Origin: an uncultured Sphingomonadaceae bacterium
GTDB lineage: Bacteria; Pseudomonadota; Alphaproteobacteria; Sphingomonadales; Sphingomonadaceae
Length of the DNA: 52,265 nucleotides
Direction: 5' to 3'
Assembly (NCBI GenBank): GCA_903871605.1
Contig: CAIQHF010000054.1
Coordinates: 1 to 52,265, forward strand
The notes beneath the pieces were generated by a model that saw only the letters and a program-made list of their open reading frames with translations, was not told the DNA's origin and did no database searches. The position numbers were made by a program, and so were the translations under genes. This document shows positions 36,660 through 45,334 of this stretch, piece by piece. The first letter of the stretch is position 1, and every line of letters starts with the position of its first letter.

Positions 36660-38222
36660 TCAGCCCTCGCGGCGCTGGCCGCCGGGGCGGCCGCCGCCAC
36701 GGAAATTGCCACCACCGGGGCGACCCGCCGGACGACCACCCGTCGGGCGATCGCCGTGCGGCCGCGCCGCGCGCTCGCCCTGCGGCGCACGCTCGCCGCC
36801 ACCCTCGACCGGGCTCCAGCCGCCCGGGCGCGGCGCGCCCGAATGGCCGCGACCGCCGAGCGGATTGGCGACGGGCCCGCGCGACGAGGCATCGCGCGAG
36901 GTCTCGCGGTTGACGCCGCCGCGATGGACCTGGCCACCCTGCGGACCGCGACCGCCGCGCGCACCGCCGCGACCGTCGTTGCGGCCGCGCGCACCCAGCG
37001 CATCGCGCTCGCGATCGTCGCGCGAACCCGCCGCCGGCGCCGGCAGGCGCTTGGCTTCGGTCATGAAGTCGGCGGGCAGCGGCAATTCGGTCGGCTTGAC
37101 GCGCGTCAGCTTCTCGACGTCGCGCATCGAGCCGCGCTCCTCGCCCGAGACGAAGGCGAGCGCGATGCCGGTGGCACCCGCGCGCGCCGTCCGGCCGATG
37201 CGGTGGACATATTGTTCGGCGACATCGGGGATGTCGAAGTTGAACACGTGGCTCACGCCATCGACGTCGATGCCGCGCGCCGCGATGTCGGTCGCGACCA
37301 GCACGGGCACCTTGCCGCTGCGGAAGTCGAGCAAGGTGCGCTCGCGCTGCGGCTGGCTCTTATTGCCGTGGATCGCGCCCGCCGAGATGCCGGCGGCGGT
37401 GAGGTGGCGGACGATGCGGTCGGCACCGTGCTTGGTGCGGCTGAACACCAGCGTGCGCGTGATCGTGCCGTCGGCCATGCCCTCGCGCAGCTTGATCGTC
37501 AGCAGCGCCTGCTTCTCGCCCTGGTTGACGTAGGTGACGAACTGCTCGACGCGCTCGGCGGTCGACGACACCGGCGCCACCGACACCTTGACCGGGTTGG
37601 ACAGGAACTTGTCGGCGAGGTCGCCGATCGTCTTGGGCATCGTCGCCGAGAAGAACAGCGACTGGCGCTGCTTGGGCAGCAGCGGCACGATGCGCTTCAA
37701 GGCATGGATGAAGCCCAGGTCGAGCATCTGGTCGGCCTCGTCGAGCACGAAGATCTCGACGTCGCGGAGCGTCAGCGCGCGCTGGTCGATCAGGTCGAGC
37801 AGCCGGCCCGGCGTGGCGACGAGGATGTCGACGCCCGCCTGCAATTGCCGGATCTGGCGGTTGATCGGAACCCCGCCGAACACGGTGATGGCGGAAAGGC
37901 GCAGCCCCTTGCCATAGGTGTTCATGCTCTCGGCAATCTGGCTGGCGAGCTCGCGCGTGGGCGCAAGCACCAGCATGCGGCAACCGCGCGCCGGGCGCGG
38001 CTTGGGGTTCTTCTGGAGATAGTGGAGCGCGGGCAGGCCGAAGGCGGCGGTCTTGCCGGTGCCGGTCTGCGCGATGCCGAGCAGGTCGCGGCCTTCCATC
38101 AGCGCGGGGATGGCCTGCGCCTGGATCGGCGTCGGCTTGGTGTAGCCCGAGGCATTGAGCGCGTCGAGGATCGGGGCAGCGAGGCCCAGGTCGGAGAATT
38201 GAGTCAAAGCGGTATCTTCCAT
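36660..38222 (-). CDS. DEAD-box RNA helicase, RhlE-like
   Basis: The 520-residue product has a RecA-like pair of domains: Q motif FSDLGLAAPILDALNASGYTKPTPIQ, motif I AQTGTGKTAAF, motif II VLDEADQMLDLGF, motif III SATMP, motif VI HRIGRTARAG. The tail of about 130 residues is rich in Gly/Arg/Pro and probably unstructured RNA-binding. Likely role is ribosome assembly or cold adaptation. ATG 38222 (MEDTALTQF) is the natural start. The 299-base gap to the divergent hydroxylase gene shows no gene and may hold a long leader. Confidence 0.93.
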   Translation of the reverse strand: MEDTALTQFSDLGLAAPILDALNASGYTKPTPIQAQAIPALMEGRDLLGIAQTGTGKTAAFGLPALHYLQKNPKPRPARGCRMLVLAPTRELASQIAESMNTYGKGLRLSAITVFGGVPINRQIRQLQAGVDILVATPGRLLDLIDQRALTLRDVEIFVLDEADQMLDLGFIHALKRIVPLLPKQRQSLFFSATMPKTIGDLADKFLSNPVKVSVAPVSSTAERVEQFVTYVNQGEKQALLTIKLREGMADGTITRTLVFSRTKHGADRIVRHLTAAGISAGAIHGNKSQPQRERTLLDFRSGKVPVLVATDIAARGIDVDGVSHVFNFDIPDVAEQYVHRIGRTARAGATGIALAFVSGEERGSMRDVEKLTRVKPTELPLPADFMTEAKRLPAPAAGSRDDRERDALGARGRNDGRGGARGGRGPQGGQVHRGGVNRETSRDASSRGPVANPLGGRGHSGAPRPGGWSPVEGGGERAPQGERAARPHGDRPTGGRPAGRPGGGNFRGGGRPGGQRREG

Positions 38223-38521
38223 GCAAAGGGCACGGCGCGCCCTCTCGCGAAGGCGCGGTGCGGGTTCGATGACGACCCGCGTGAAAAGGGCAGCCTTCTG
38301 GCAATGCGTCATCGCGGGGACCGGGCGCTCGGAGCCGCCATGAGGGAGGCTCGAATCACGCTACGCCGGTCCTGTGACCTCGAAGGCCACTGACGCAGTG
38401 CAGCATATGGCTGGAATCGCGCCGGAAAGCAAGATGACATGGATTTTTCGGCGTGCGCGCGGAAACCAACCGCGCGTTTCGGCTTTGATTCCGATCGGCA
38501 CTCCGAGCGAGAGGACTGATC

Positions 38522-39322
38522 ATGCACGGCAATATCTCCTGCATCGCCGCCGCCGACGCGCCCGCCACCGCGCCGTCGTCCGCGGTGCCGCGCCGTCCGC
38601 TGGTGGTGCGCGTCGGCAAGAAGCTGCGCCGGCATGTCGATTCCCTGGTCGCGCGATCGTCGCTCGTCCCCAATGCGCCGGTGCTCGATCCCGCCGACTT
38701 CGCCTGGACCGCGCGGCTCCGCGACGCCTGGCAGACAGTGCGCGACGAGGCGATCGCGGTGACGCGCAACCCCGATGCGGTGCCCGCGCTTGCGGCGATC
38801 TCGCCCGATCACAAGCGCATCGCGGCGGACGACAAGTGGCGCTCCTTCTTCCTCGTCGGCTACGGCCAGACGATCGCCGACAATGTCGCGCGCTGCCCGC
38901 GCACCGCGGCGCTGCTCGCGCAGATACCGGGGCTCAACAGCGGCTTCTTCTCGATCCTCAAGCCCGGCACGCACATCCCCGCGCATCGCGGCGTCACCAA
39001 GGGGCTGCTCACCTGCCATCTCGGGCTGCAGGTGCCGCGCGGCGACGGCCTGCGGATGCGCGTCGGCGGCGAGACGGTCGGCTGGTCCGAAGGCGGCACG
39101 CTGCTGTTCGACGACACTTATGAACATGAGGTGTGGAACGACACGGACGAGACGCGGATCGTGCTGCTCGTCCAGTTCGAGCGGCCGCTGGCGCAGCCCG
39201 GCCGCGCGGTCGCGCGCGCATTCCTGGGCGGCGTCCGCCGCTCGCCCTTCGTCCGCGAGGCGACCGCCAACATCGCCAGATGGGAGGAGACGATGCGCCG
39301 CGTCGAGGCCACCGCCAACTGA
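38522..39322 (+). CDS. Aspartyl/asparaginyl beta-hydroxylase-domain protein
   Basis: The 266-residue product resembles the Fe(II)/2-oxoglutarate-dependent Asp/Asn hydroxylase domain family (as in LpxO). Features are FFSILKPGTHIPAHRGVTKG, TCHLGLQVP, LFDDTYEHEVWN with a metal His, and IVLLVQFERP with the 2-oxoglutarate Arg. It could hydroxylate lipid A acyl chains or a protein; the sequence does not decide. Start ATG 38522 with GAGAGGA upstream. Confidence 0.87.
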   Translation: MHGNISCIAAADAPATAPSSAVPRRPLVVRVGKKLRRHVDSLVARSSLVPNAPVLDPADFAWTARLRDAWQTVRDEAIAVTRNPDAVPALAAISPDHKRIAADDKWRSFFLVGYGQTIADNVARCPRTAALLAQIPGLNSGFFSILKPGTHIPAHRGVTKGLLTCHLGLQVPRGDGLRMRVGGETVGWSEGGTLLFDDTYEHEVWNDTDETRIVLLVQFERPLAQPGRAVARAFLGGVRRSPFVREATANIARWEETMRRVEATAN

Positions 39323-39330
39323 GCGGCGGC

Positions 39331-39501
39331 TCAGGTCTCGCTGACGTCGGCGACGACGCAGGCGACGCGGGTCCACAGATCGGCCTCGCGGCTCTGCCCG
39401 CGACAGCGCGCCTCGGCCGCGCGCCGCGCCGCCTCGCGCCAGGCGAGGCTGCCGAAGCGCGATCGCGCGCTGTAGGCGAGGGCATCCGCGATCATCGTCA
39501 T
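39331..39501 (-). CDS. Small hypothetical protein, 56 residues
   Basis: A short ORF starting MTMIADALAYSARSRFGSLAWREAARRA, with an amphipathic, Ala/Arg-rich helix pattern and no signal. It is convergent with the hydroxylase gene, only 8 bases away. The composition looks protein-like, but it could also be a chance ORF in GC-rich DNA. Confidence 0.5.
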   Translation of the reverse strand: MTMIADALAYSARSRFGSLAWREAARRAAEARCRGQSREADLWTRVACVVADVSET

Positions 39502-39619
39502 GCAATCAGGATGGCGGCGCGCGTTTAAGCCGGGGCTATGAAACATCGTTAAATATTCGCTTCGCGGGCGATGGCGCGGCGGCTGGCGCGCGCGCGCCGA
39601 CGCGCGTAGAGCGCGGGGC

Positions 39620-40201
39620 ATGAGACCAGCGTTGATGATGATCGCGACCGCCGCCCTCGCGCTGATGCCGACCGCGGGCGGCGCGCAGGCGGGCGCCACG
39701 CAGCCAGGCGCCTCGCAGCCGGGCGGCCCGCCCCCCACGGGCGGGACGATCTCGATCGCCGCCAGCACCGCCGACGGCAACGACGACCCCGCGCTGCCGA
39801 TCTTCGTCGACGCCGTCGAACGCGAGCTGACCGCGCGCGGCTTCACCATGTTCGACGATGCCGGCCACGCGGCGGCGGGGATCGAGCTGGTGCTGAGCCA
39901 CGGCGAGGTCGGGACGGGTCTTGGCCGCGTGCCCGGGCAGCGTTCGGTTTCGCCGTTCGGCACGGGCGTCTCGGTCCCGCTCTCGACGGGCGCGTCCGAT
40001 CTGGTCAGCCTGCGCCGCACGCAGGTGGAGCTGCGCATCCACCGCCGCGGCGAGACCGCCATCGTCTGGCACGCCGCCGCGGTGACCGTCCGCAACAGCG
40101 GTGCGCGCAACGGCTCCGACGCCGCCGTCGCCGCGGACCTCAGTCGCGCGCTGCTCGCCGCCTATCCCGCCATCCCCAGGGATGTCATCGGCATCCCGTG
40201 A
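39620..40201 (+). CDS. Exported protein, DUF4136-like
   Basis: The 193-residue product has a signal peptide (MMIATAALALMPTAGGAQA), then a Gly/Pro/Thr linker. A domain follows with VDAVERELTARGFTMFDD, GIELVLSHGEV, QVELRIHRRGETAIVWHAAA and a C-terminal LLAAYPAIP. This pattern resembles DUF4136 periplasmic proteins, but it lacks a lipobox. Function unknown. Confidence 0.78.
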   Translation: MRPALMMIATAALALMPTAGGAQAGATQPGASQPGGPPPTGGTISIAASTADGNDDPALPIFVDAVERELTARGFTMFDDAGHAAAGIELVLSHGEVGTGLGRVPGQRSVSPFGTGVSVPLSTGASDLVSLRRTQVELRIHRRGETAIVWHAAAVTVRNSGARNGSDAAVAADLSRALLAAYPAIPRDVIGIP

Positions 40202-40267
40202 GGCGCGGCGGACCGGCATGGCCCGCCATCGGTCGTTGCAGCCGGTGCCCGCGACCCGCGTCGGGGG

Positions 40268-40381
40268 TCAGTGCCCGACCGACCGCAACACCACGAAGAG
40301 TGCGGCGATCAGGCCGAGCGCCAATCCGATGAGCGTTCCAGCAGCGACGCCCTTGGTCAGCAGTTTCTGTTCGGCGGTCAT
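40268..40381 (-). CDS. Very small membrane protein, 37 residues
   Basis: A 37-codon ORF starting MTAEQKLLTKGVAAGTL, with one membrane segment (IGLALGLIAALFVVL) and a basic end. GAGGAGGA lies about 8 bases upstream of the ATG, a strong ribosome-binding site. The hydrophobic profile makes a real micro-protein likely. Family unknown. Confidence 0.6.
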   Translation of the reverse strand: MTAEQKLLTKGVAAGTLIGLALGLIAALFVVLRSVGH

Positions 40382-40641
40382 CCGTGTGATCCTCCTCGAT
40401 TGACCCGGCTTACCAGAAACGGCCGCTGCCGCCTATTCGTCCGGTGCCATCGACCCGTGAGGCTCTGCGCGCGAGCAGCACGTCATATCCTGGACAAGCA
40501 GCGGGACCGTTGCCGCGCCAAAAGCGGCGTCATACGGAGCTTGCATCCCGCCCTTTGTTAGCAGACATTTGAGAACCGCCAGCGAGGAGACGCATGGGTT
40601 CGCCCCATTCTCTCCATGGCCTGCATGCGCTGGAGGGCGAC

Positions 40642-41592
40642 ATGATCGGGCGAATGCAAGAAGGAACCATTCGGGCGCTGCGGGTCCTCCTGCTGCTGGG
40701 CGGATTGCTGCCGACCGTGGTCACCGGGCAGCCAGCCCGTCTCGAACACCCTGCCGGACATGCGGCAGGGCGCTCCGTCTTCGATGACTGTTCGGCCGCC
40801 GATTGGTGCCCCAAGATGGTCGCGATCCCGGCCGGTACGTTCCTGATGGGATCGACGACGGTCGAACCGGGTCGATACGAGGACGAAGGCCCCCGGCGAA
40901 GCGTAACCATCCGGCGTTTCGCGGTCGCGGAGTTTCCGGTCACGAGGCGGCAATGGGCCGCTTATGCATCGGCCACGAAGCGCGCCGTCCCCAAAGGCGC
41001 GTGCGATTATGCGCCAAGCCCGAACCCATCATGGAAGGATGTCGGCTTTCCGCAAAGCGACAACGACCCCGTCGTCTGCATCACATGGGGCGAGGCGCAG
41101 GACTATGCGCGCTGGCTGGGCGTCCGCACCGGACATCGCTATCGGCTTTTGACGGAGGCCGAGTGGGAATATGCCGCGCGCGCAGGCTCGACGACCGCAT
41201 TCCCGTGGGGCGCGGCGCCCGACCACGAGCATGCGAACTATGGGCTCGACGAATGCTGCGGACCCCGGACGCTAGGTCGCGACCGCTGGGAGAATACGTC
41301 TCCCGTCGGCTCGTTTCCACCCAATGCCTTCGGCCTCTACGACATGCACGGCAACGTCTTCGAATGGGTTCAGGATTGCCACTCGGATTCGTATGCCGGC
41401 CTAGCGACGGATGGTTCGGCCTTCGAGAAGAAGGGCTGTGCCTCGCGCGTGGCACGCGGTGGGGTCTATGCCGATACATGGAAGGTCATGCGCTCTGCCG
41501 CGCGGAATTATGCGCCGCCCGACGATAAGCAATCGATTGCGACGTATCGAAGCGCGGGATTCGGTTTCCGCGTCGCGCGGGCCTTGCCGTAG
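40642..41592 (+). CDS. Exported SUMF1/FGE-sulfatase-domain protein
   Basis: The 316-residue product has an N-terminal signal (RALRVLLLLGGLLPTVVTG) followed by a formylglycine-generating-enzyme-like domain. Motifs are MVAIPAGTFLMGS, FPVTRRQWAAY, RLLTEAEWEYAARAGSTTAFPWG and GLYDMHGNVFEWVQD. The C-terminus reads GFGFRVARALP, with Val where true FGE enzymes have the catalytic Cys (GFRC), so it is probably not a sulfatase activator. ATG 40594 with GAGGAG is an alternative start. Codon use looks less GC-biased than the neighbours, a possible sign of transfer. Confidence 0.87.
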   Translation: MIGRMQEGTIRALRVLLLLGGLLPTVVTGQPARLEHPAGHAAGRSVFDDCSAADWCPKMVAIPAGTFLMGSTTVEPGRYEDEGPRRSVTIRRFAVAEFPVTRRQWAAYASATKRAVPKGACDYAPSPNPSWKDVGFPQSDNDPVVCITWGEAQDYARWLGVRTGHRYRLLTEAEWEYAARAGSTTAFPWGAAPDHEHANYGLDECCGPRTLGRDRWENTSPVGSFPPNAFGLYDMHGNVFEWVQDCHSDSYAGLATDGSAFEKKGCASRVARGGVYADTWKVMRSAARNYAPPDDKQSIATYRSAGFGFRVARALP

Positions 41593-41797
41593 CGATCGTC
41601 CGCTCGCCTCGTCCATGCCCTGAAAGCCGGCGGAGCATCGTCTATTAATCCACGCCATTGCGTCGCCCGCGCCAGCACGCGAGGGCGAGGCGGCGGAACG
41701 CCCCCCCGCCTTGCTCGACAGTCTCGACCCTCCCGATCGAGTCTTTCGCACGCCCTCTCCCCTTGCGTCGTCGCGCGATCCGTCCCACTTGGGCGGC

Positions 41798-42367
41798 ATG
41801 CTCATCGAGACCGAAACGACGCCCAATCCGTCGACGCTCAAATTCCTCCCCGGCCAGCCGGTGATGGAGGCGGGAACGCGCGACTTCGCATCCCCCGAGG
41901 AGGCCGAGGCCTCGCCGCTCGCCGAGGCGCTGTTCGGTCTGGGCGACGTCGAGGGCGTGTTCTTCGGGCGCGAGTTCATCTCGGTGACGGTGGCGCCGGG
42001 CGGCGACTGGCGTGATCTCAAGCCGCAGGTACTGGGCGTGCTGCTCGATCATTATGCCGGCGGCGCGCCGCTGTTCCGCGCGGGCTCCGCGAGCGACATC
42101 GCGGTCGCCGACGAGGATTATGGCGAGGACCCGGCGGACGCCGACATCGTCGACCAGATCAAGGATCTGATCGCGACGCGCGTCCGCCCCGCGGTCGCCA
42201 GGGACGGCGGCGACATCGTCTATCGCGGCTTCCAGCGCGGCACCGTGTTCCTCGCGATGCACGGCGCCTGCTCGGGCTGCCCGTCGTCGACCGCGACGCT
42301 CAAGCAGGGCATCGAGCAGCTGCTCAAGCACTATGTGCCGGAAGTCACCGACGTCCGCGCGATCTGA
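41798..42367 (+). CDS. Nfu-type iron-sulfur cluster scaffold (NifU C-terminal domain)
   Basis: The 189-residue product has an N-terminal Nfu domain (ETETTPNPSTLKFLPGQPV). The C-terminal NifU-like domain carries Cys158-x2-Cys161 in HGACSGCPSSTATLK. Two-domain Nfu proteins hand 4Fe-4S clusters to target enzymes. It opens a block also seen in other alphaproteobacteria (nfu, nitroreductase, tsaB, rimI, mucR, fur, miaB). Start is ATG 41798; the frame is open to 41711. Confidence 0.93.
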   Translation: MLIETETTPNPSTLKFLPGQPVMEAGTRDFASPEEAEASPLAEALFGLGDVEGVFFGREFISVTVAPGGDWRDLKPQVLGVLLDHYAGGAPLFRAGSASDIAVADEDYGEDPADADIVDQIKDLIATRVRPAVARDGGDIVYRGFQRGTVFLAMHGACSGCPSSTATLKQGIEQLLKHYVPEVTDVRAI

Positions 42368-42396
42368 TCCCCGACCACGACCGCCACGGAGCTCCC

Positions 42397-42987
42397 ATGA
42401 CGACGCGCCTCGACGATGCCGGCCTCGACCTGATCTTCCGCAACGCCCGCAGCTATAACGGCTATACCGACGAGCCTGTCACCACCGCCGAGCTGCATGC
42501 GATCTGGGATCTGGTGAAGATGGGGCCGACCTCGGCCAACATGTCGCCCGCGCGGATCGTCTGGGTGACGAGCGCAGAGGCCAAGGAGAAGCTCGCCGCG
42601 CTCGCCTCCGAGACCAATGCCGCGAAGATCCGCCAGGCGCCGGTCACCGCGATCATCGGGATGGATTATAATTTCGTCGACACGCTGCCCCGGCTCTTCC
42701 CGCATGTCGACGCGCGCCCCTGGTTCGCGGGCAACCAGCCGCTGATCGAGACCTCGGCATTCCGCAATGCGACGCTGCAGGGCGCCTATCTGATCGTCGC
42801 GGCGCGCGCGCTTGGGCTCGACACCGGGCCGATGTCGGGCTTCGACAATGCCGCGGTCGACGCCGCCTTCTTCGCGGGCACGCAGGTCAAGTCCAACTTC
42901 ATCACCACGCTCGGCCATGGCGACCCCGCGACGATCTTCGAGCGGCTGCCGCGGCTTGACTTCGACGAGACGAACACGATCATCTGA
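42397..42987 (+). CDS. Nitroreductase-family malonic semialdehyde reductase (RutE-like)
   Basis: The 196-residue FMN-dependent protein has LIFRNARSYNGYTDEPVT, KMGPTSANMSPARIVWV and AARALGLDTGPMSGFDNAAVD, close to the RutE/HadB-type subgroup. It would reduce 3-oxopropionate or related aldehydes, but no rut genes are nearby, so the substrate is unclear. Seven bases separate it from tsaB. Confidence 0.9.
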   Translation: MTTRLDDAGLDLIFRNARSYNGYTDEPVTTAELHAIWDLVKMGPTSANMSPARIVWVTSAEAKEKLAALASETNAAKIRQAPVTAIIGMDYNFVDTLPRLFPHVDARPWFAGNQPLIETSAFRNATLQGAYLIVAARALGLDTGPMSGFDNAAVDAAFFAGTQVKSNFITTLGHGDPATIFERLPRLDFDETNTII

Positions 42988-42994
42988 CGCCGTC

Positions 42995-43666
42995 ATGCTG
43001 CTGGCGATCGACACGGCGACGGCGGCCTGTTCGGTCGCGCTGATCGAGGACGGGACGGTGCGCCGGTCCGCACGCGCGATCGTGGGGCGCGGCCATGCCG
43101 AGCGGCTGGTGCCGATGATCGCGGCGCTGCTCGCCGAGGCCGGGGGAATAACCCCCGATGCGATCCTGGTCGACTGCGGCCCGGGCAGCTTCACCGGCGT
43201 CCGCGTCGGGCTCGCCGCGGCGATCGGGCTCGGCATGGGCTGGGGCGTGCCGGTCGCGGGCTGCTCGTCGATGGCGCTGATCGCCGCCGCGCGCTTCGCC
43301 GCCGACCCGGCGCTCGATCATTGCGCGGTGGCGCTGACCGGCGGGCATGGCGAGCTGTTCGTCCAGCGCTACGCCGCCCGCCCCTTCGCCGCGCTGGGCG
43401 AGCTCGTCTCGCTGGCGCCTGCCGCGGCGGCCGCAGTGGTGGCTGACGAAATCGTCGCGGGATCGGGCGCCGCCGCGCTGGTTGCCGCGCGCGGATCGGG
43501 CGAGGCGATCGACGCGCTGCCTGACGCCGCCGACGCCGCGCTGCTCGCGCCCGGCTTCCGCGATCTCGCGCCGCGCCCGATCTACGGCCGCGCGCCCGAT
43601 GCCAGGCCCGCCGCCGGCAAGCCCGCCGCCACCACGCCCGCCGATACCGAGACGAGGGCGGCATGA
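42995..43666 (+). CDS. tsaB: tRNA threonylcarbamoyladenosine biosynthesis protein TsaB
   Basis: Scaffold partner of TsaD in t6A37 synthesis. The 223-residue product has LLAIDTATAACSVAL, GRGHAERLVPMI and VDCGPGSFTGVRVGLAAA, all TsaB signatures. The C-terminal 40 residues are Ala/Pro-rich. Its last bases overlap rimI (ATGA at 43663). Confidence 0.94.
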   Translation: MLLAIDTATAACSVALIEDGTVRRSARAIVGRGHAERLVPMIAALLAEAGGITPDAILVDCGPGSFTGVRVGLAAAIGLGMGWGVPVAGCSSMALIAAARFAADPALDHCAVALTGGHGELFVQRYAARPFAALGELVSLAPAAAAAVVADEIVAGSGAAALVAARGSGEAIDALPDAADAALLAPGFRDLAPRPIYGRAPDARPAAGKPAATTPADTETRAA

Positions 43667-44175
43667 GCACGCTGCCCGCCCCCGCGCTGGCGCTCCATCC
43701 GGGCGACGCGACCGATCTCGACGAGGTGATGGCGACGATGGAGGCCGCCTTCGCGCCGTCGTTCGGCGAGGCGTGGACGCGCAGCCAGTGCGCGGGGATC
43801 CTGCACCTGCCCGGCGTCTGGCTGCTGCTCGCGCGGGTCGACGGGCGCCCGGCGGGATTCGCGCTGGCGCGCAGCGTCGTCGACGAGGCCGAGCTGCTGC
43901 TGCTCGCGGTGCCGCCCGCCGAGCGTCGCGGCGGAGTCGGCCGCACGATGCTCGATGCGATCGCCGGCGAGGCGCTCGCGCGCGGCGCGACGCATCTCCA
44001 TCTCGAGATGCGCGACGGCAATCCCGCCGCGCGGCTCTATGCCGGCGCGGGGTTTTGCGAAGTCGGCAGACGGCCGCGCTACTATCGCGGAAGAGACGGG
44101 CGCAGCTTCGATGCGATCACGCTCTCCTGCGCACTGACGAACGACGATGCGAGCGCGGCAAACACGACAAGCTGA
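43663..44175 (+). CDS. rimI: Ribosomal-protein-alanine N-acetyltransferase RimI
   Basis: GNAT-fold acetyltransferase of ribosomal protein S18. The 170-residue product has the acetyl-CoA loop LLAVPPAERRGGVGRTML and the C-terminal LEMRDGNPAARLYAGAGFCEVGRRPRYY. It overlaps tsaB by four bases, the usual tsaB-rimI coupling. Confidence 0.92.
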   Translation: MSTLPAPALALHPGDATDLDEVMATMEAAFAPSFGEAWTRSQCAGILHLPGVWLLLARVDGRPAGFALARSVVDEAELLLLAVPPAERRGGVGRTMLDAIAGEALARGATHLHLEMRDGNPAARLYAGAGFCEVGRRPRYYRGRDGRSFDAITLSCALTNDDASAANTTS

Positions 44176-44275
44176 TTATTGGTGCCTTGCACGATAAGCG
44201 CTCTTGCGACACAGCCGTAACGAGCCATTTTATGGCTGCCGTATAGTAGCGCCAGTTGTTTACGAGGTATTCGCC

Positions 44276-44686
44276 ATGTCCGACGTCATAGATCTGTCAG
44301 AAACGCTGATCACGCTCACCGCCGACATCGTCTCGGCCCATGTCAGCAACAACAATGTCGCCGTCGGCGACGTGCCCAACCTGATCCAGCATGTTCATGG
44401 CGCGCTGACCCAGCTCGGCCAGGCGACCCCCGCCCCCGCCGAGAAGCAGGAGCCCGCGGTCTCGGTGCGCGCGTCGATCAAGCAGGATTACATCGTCTGT
44501 CTCGAGGACGGCAAGAAGCTCAAGATGCTCAAGCGCCACCTGATGACGCATTATGCGCTGACCCCCGAACAGTATCGCACCAAGTGGAACCTGCCCGCCG
44601 ACTATCCGATGGTCGCCCCCGCCTATGCCGAGCAGCGCCGCATGCTCGCCAAGAAGATCGGGCTGGGCACGCGCCCGCGCAAGTAG
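44276..44686 (+). CDS. MucR/Ros-family transcriptional regulator
   Basis: Nucleoid-binding regulator of exopolysaccharide, motility or cell-cycle genes in alphaproteobacteria. The 136-residue product has the MucR core [32 protein letters not shown]. The zinc motif has Cys-x2-Asp instead of Cys-x2-Cys, with His-x3-His kept, a variation known in the family. The start at 44276 (MSDVIDLSE) is typical. The 100 bases upstream are AT-rich for this genome (TTTTATGG, GTATAGTAG) and may hold its promoter and self-binding sites. Confidence 0.93.
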   Translation: MSDVIDLSETLITLTADIVSAHVSNNNVAVGDVPNLIQHVHGALTQLGQATPAPAEKQEPAVSVRASIKQDYIVCLEDGKKLKMLKRHLMTHYALTPEQYRTKWNLPADYPMVAPAYAEQRRMLAKKIGLGTRPRK

Positions 44687-44744
44687 CCGACGCGCCGGGA
44701 GGTGCGAGCGTTTCGCGCTTCCCGTCCGCGCCGCGACGTCTTAC

Positions 44745-45179
44745 ATGACGGCGATGCGCAAGATCGATCTTGAGGCGCTCTGCGCCGAAAAGGGGCTCCG
44801 GATCACCGAGCAGCGCCGCGTCATCGCGCGCGTGCTGTCCGAGGCCGAGGACCATCCCGACGTCGAGGAGGTGCACGTCCGCTCGGCGGCGATCGACCCC
44901 GGCATCTCGATCGCGACGGTGTACCGTACCGTGCGGCTTTTCGAGGAGGCAGGAATCCTCGAGCGCCACGATTTCGGCGATGGCCGCTCGCGATACGAGG
45001 CCGCGCCCGATACGCATCACGACCATCTGATCGACGTCGAGAGCGGCCGCGTCATCGAGTTCGTCGACGAGGAGGTCGAGCAGCTCCAGCAGCGCATCGC
45101 CGAGAAGCTGGGCTTCCGCCTCGTCGACCACCGCATGGAGCTCTACGGCGTGCCGCTCAGCCGAGACGCGAAGGTCTGA
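44745..45179 (+). CDS. fur: Fur-family transcriptional regulator
   Basis: Metal-sensing repressor. The 144-residue product has winged helix KGLRITEQRRVIARVLSEAEDHPDVEEVH, ISIATVYRTVRLFEEAGIL, and the metal site DTHHDHLIDVESGRVIEF. It lacks the C-terminal CxxC pairs of zinc-structured Fur, as usual in alphaproteobacterial Fur/Mur proteins, so iron or manganese sensing cannot be told apart here. ATG 44745 or 44754. Confidence 0.92.
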   Translation: MTAMRKIDLEALCAEKGLRITEQRRVIARVLSEAEDHPDVEEVHVRSAAIDPGISIATVYRTVRLFEEAGILERHDFGDGRSRYEAAPDTHHDHLIDVESGRVIEFVDEEVEQLQQRIAEKLGFRLVDHRMELYGVPLSRDAKV

Positions 45180-45186
45180 CCTCGTC

Positions 45187-45287
45187 GTTCCCCGGCGCAC
45201 GCCGGGGTCCAGACCCCACGCATCGCAACGAGAGCCGCGCCCGCCGCAGGCTGCGGGCCTGGGCCCCAGCTTTCGCCGGGGAACGAC
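45187..45287. repeat. Family A2 hairpin repeat between fur and miaB
   Basis: GTTCCCCGGC-GCAC-GCCGGGG and CCCCAGC-TTTC-GCCGGGGAAC arms. It lies between two genes of the same strand, 7 bases after fur. Confidence 0.8.
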
Positions 45288-45334
45288 CACGCTCGCGATT
45301 GAGCAAATGCCCCGCACCTTGTATGGCGCGCGGC

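Noticed and set aside
40642-41592. True formylglycine-generating enzyme
   Set aside because: The catalytic Cys motif at the C-terminus is absent (GFRV), and no sulfatase gene is in the window.
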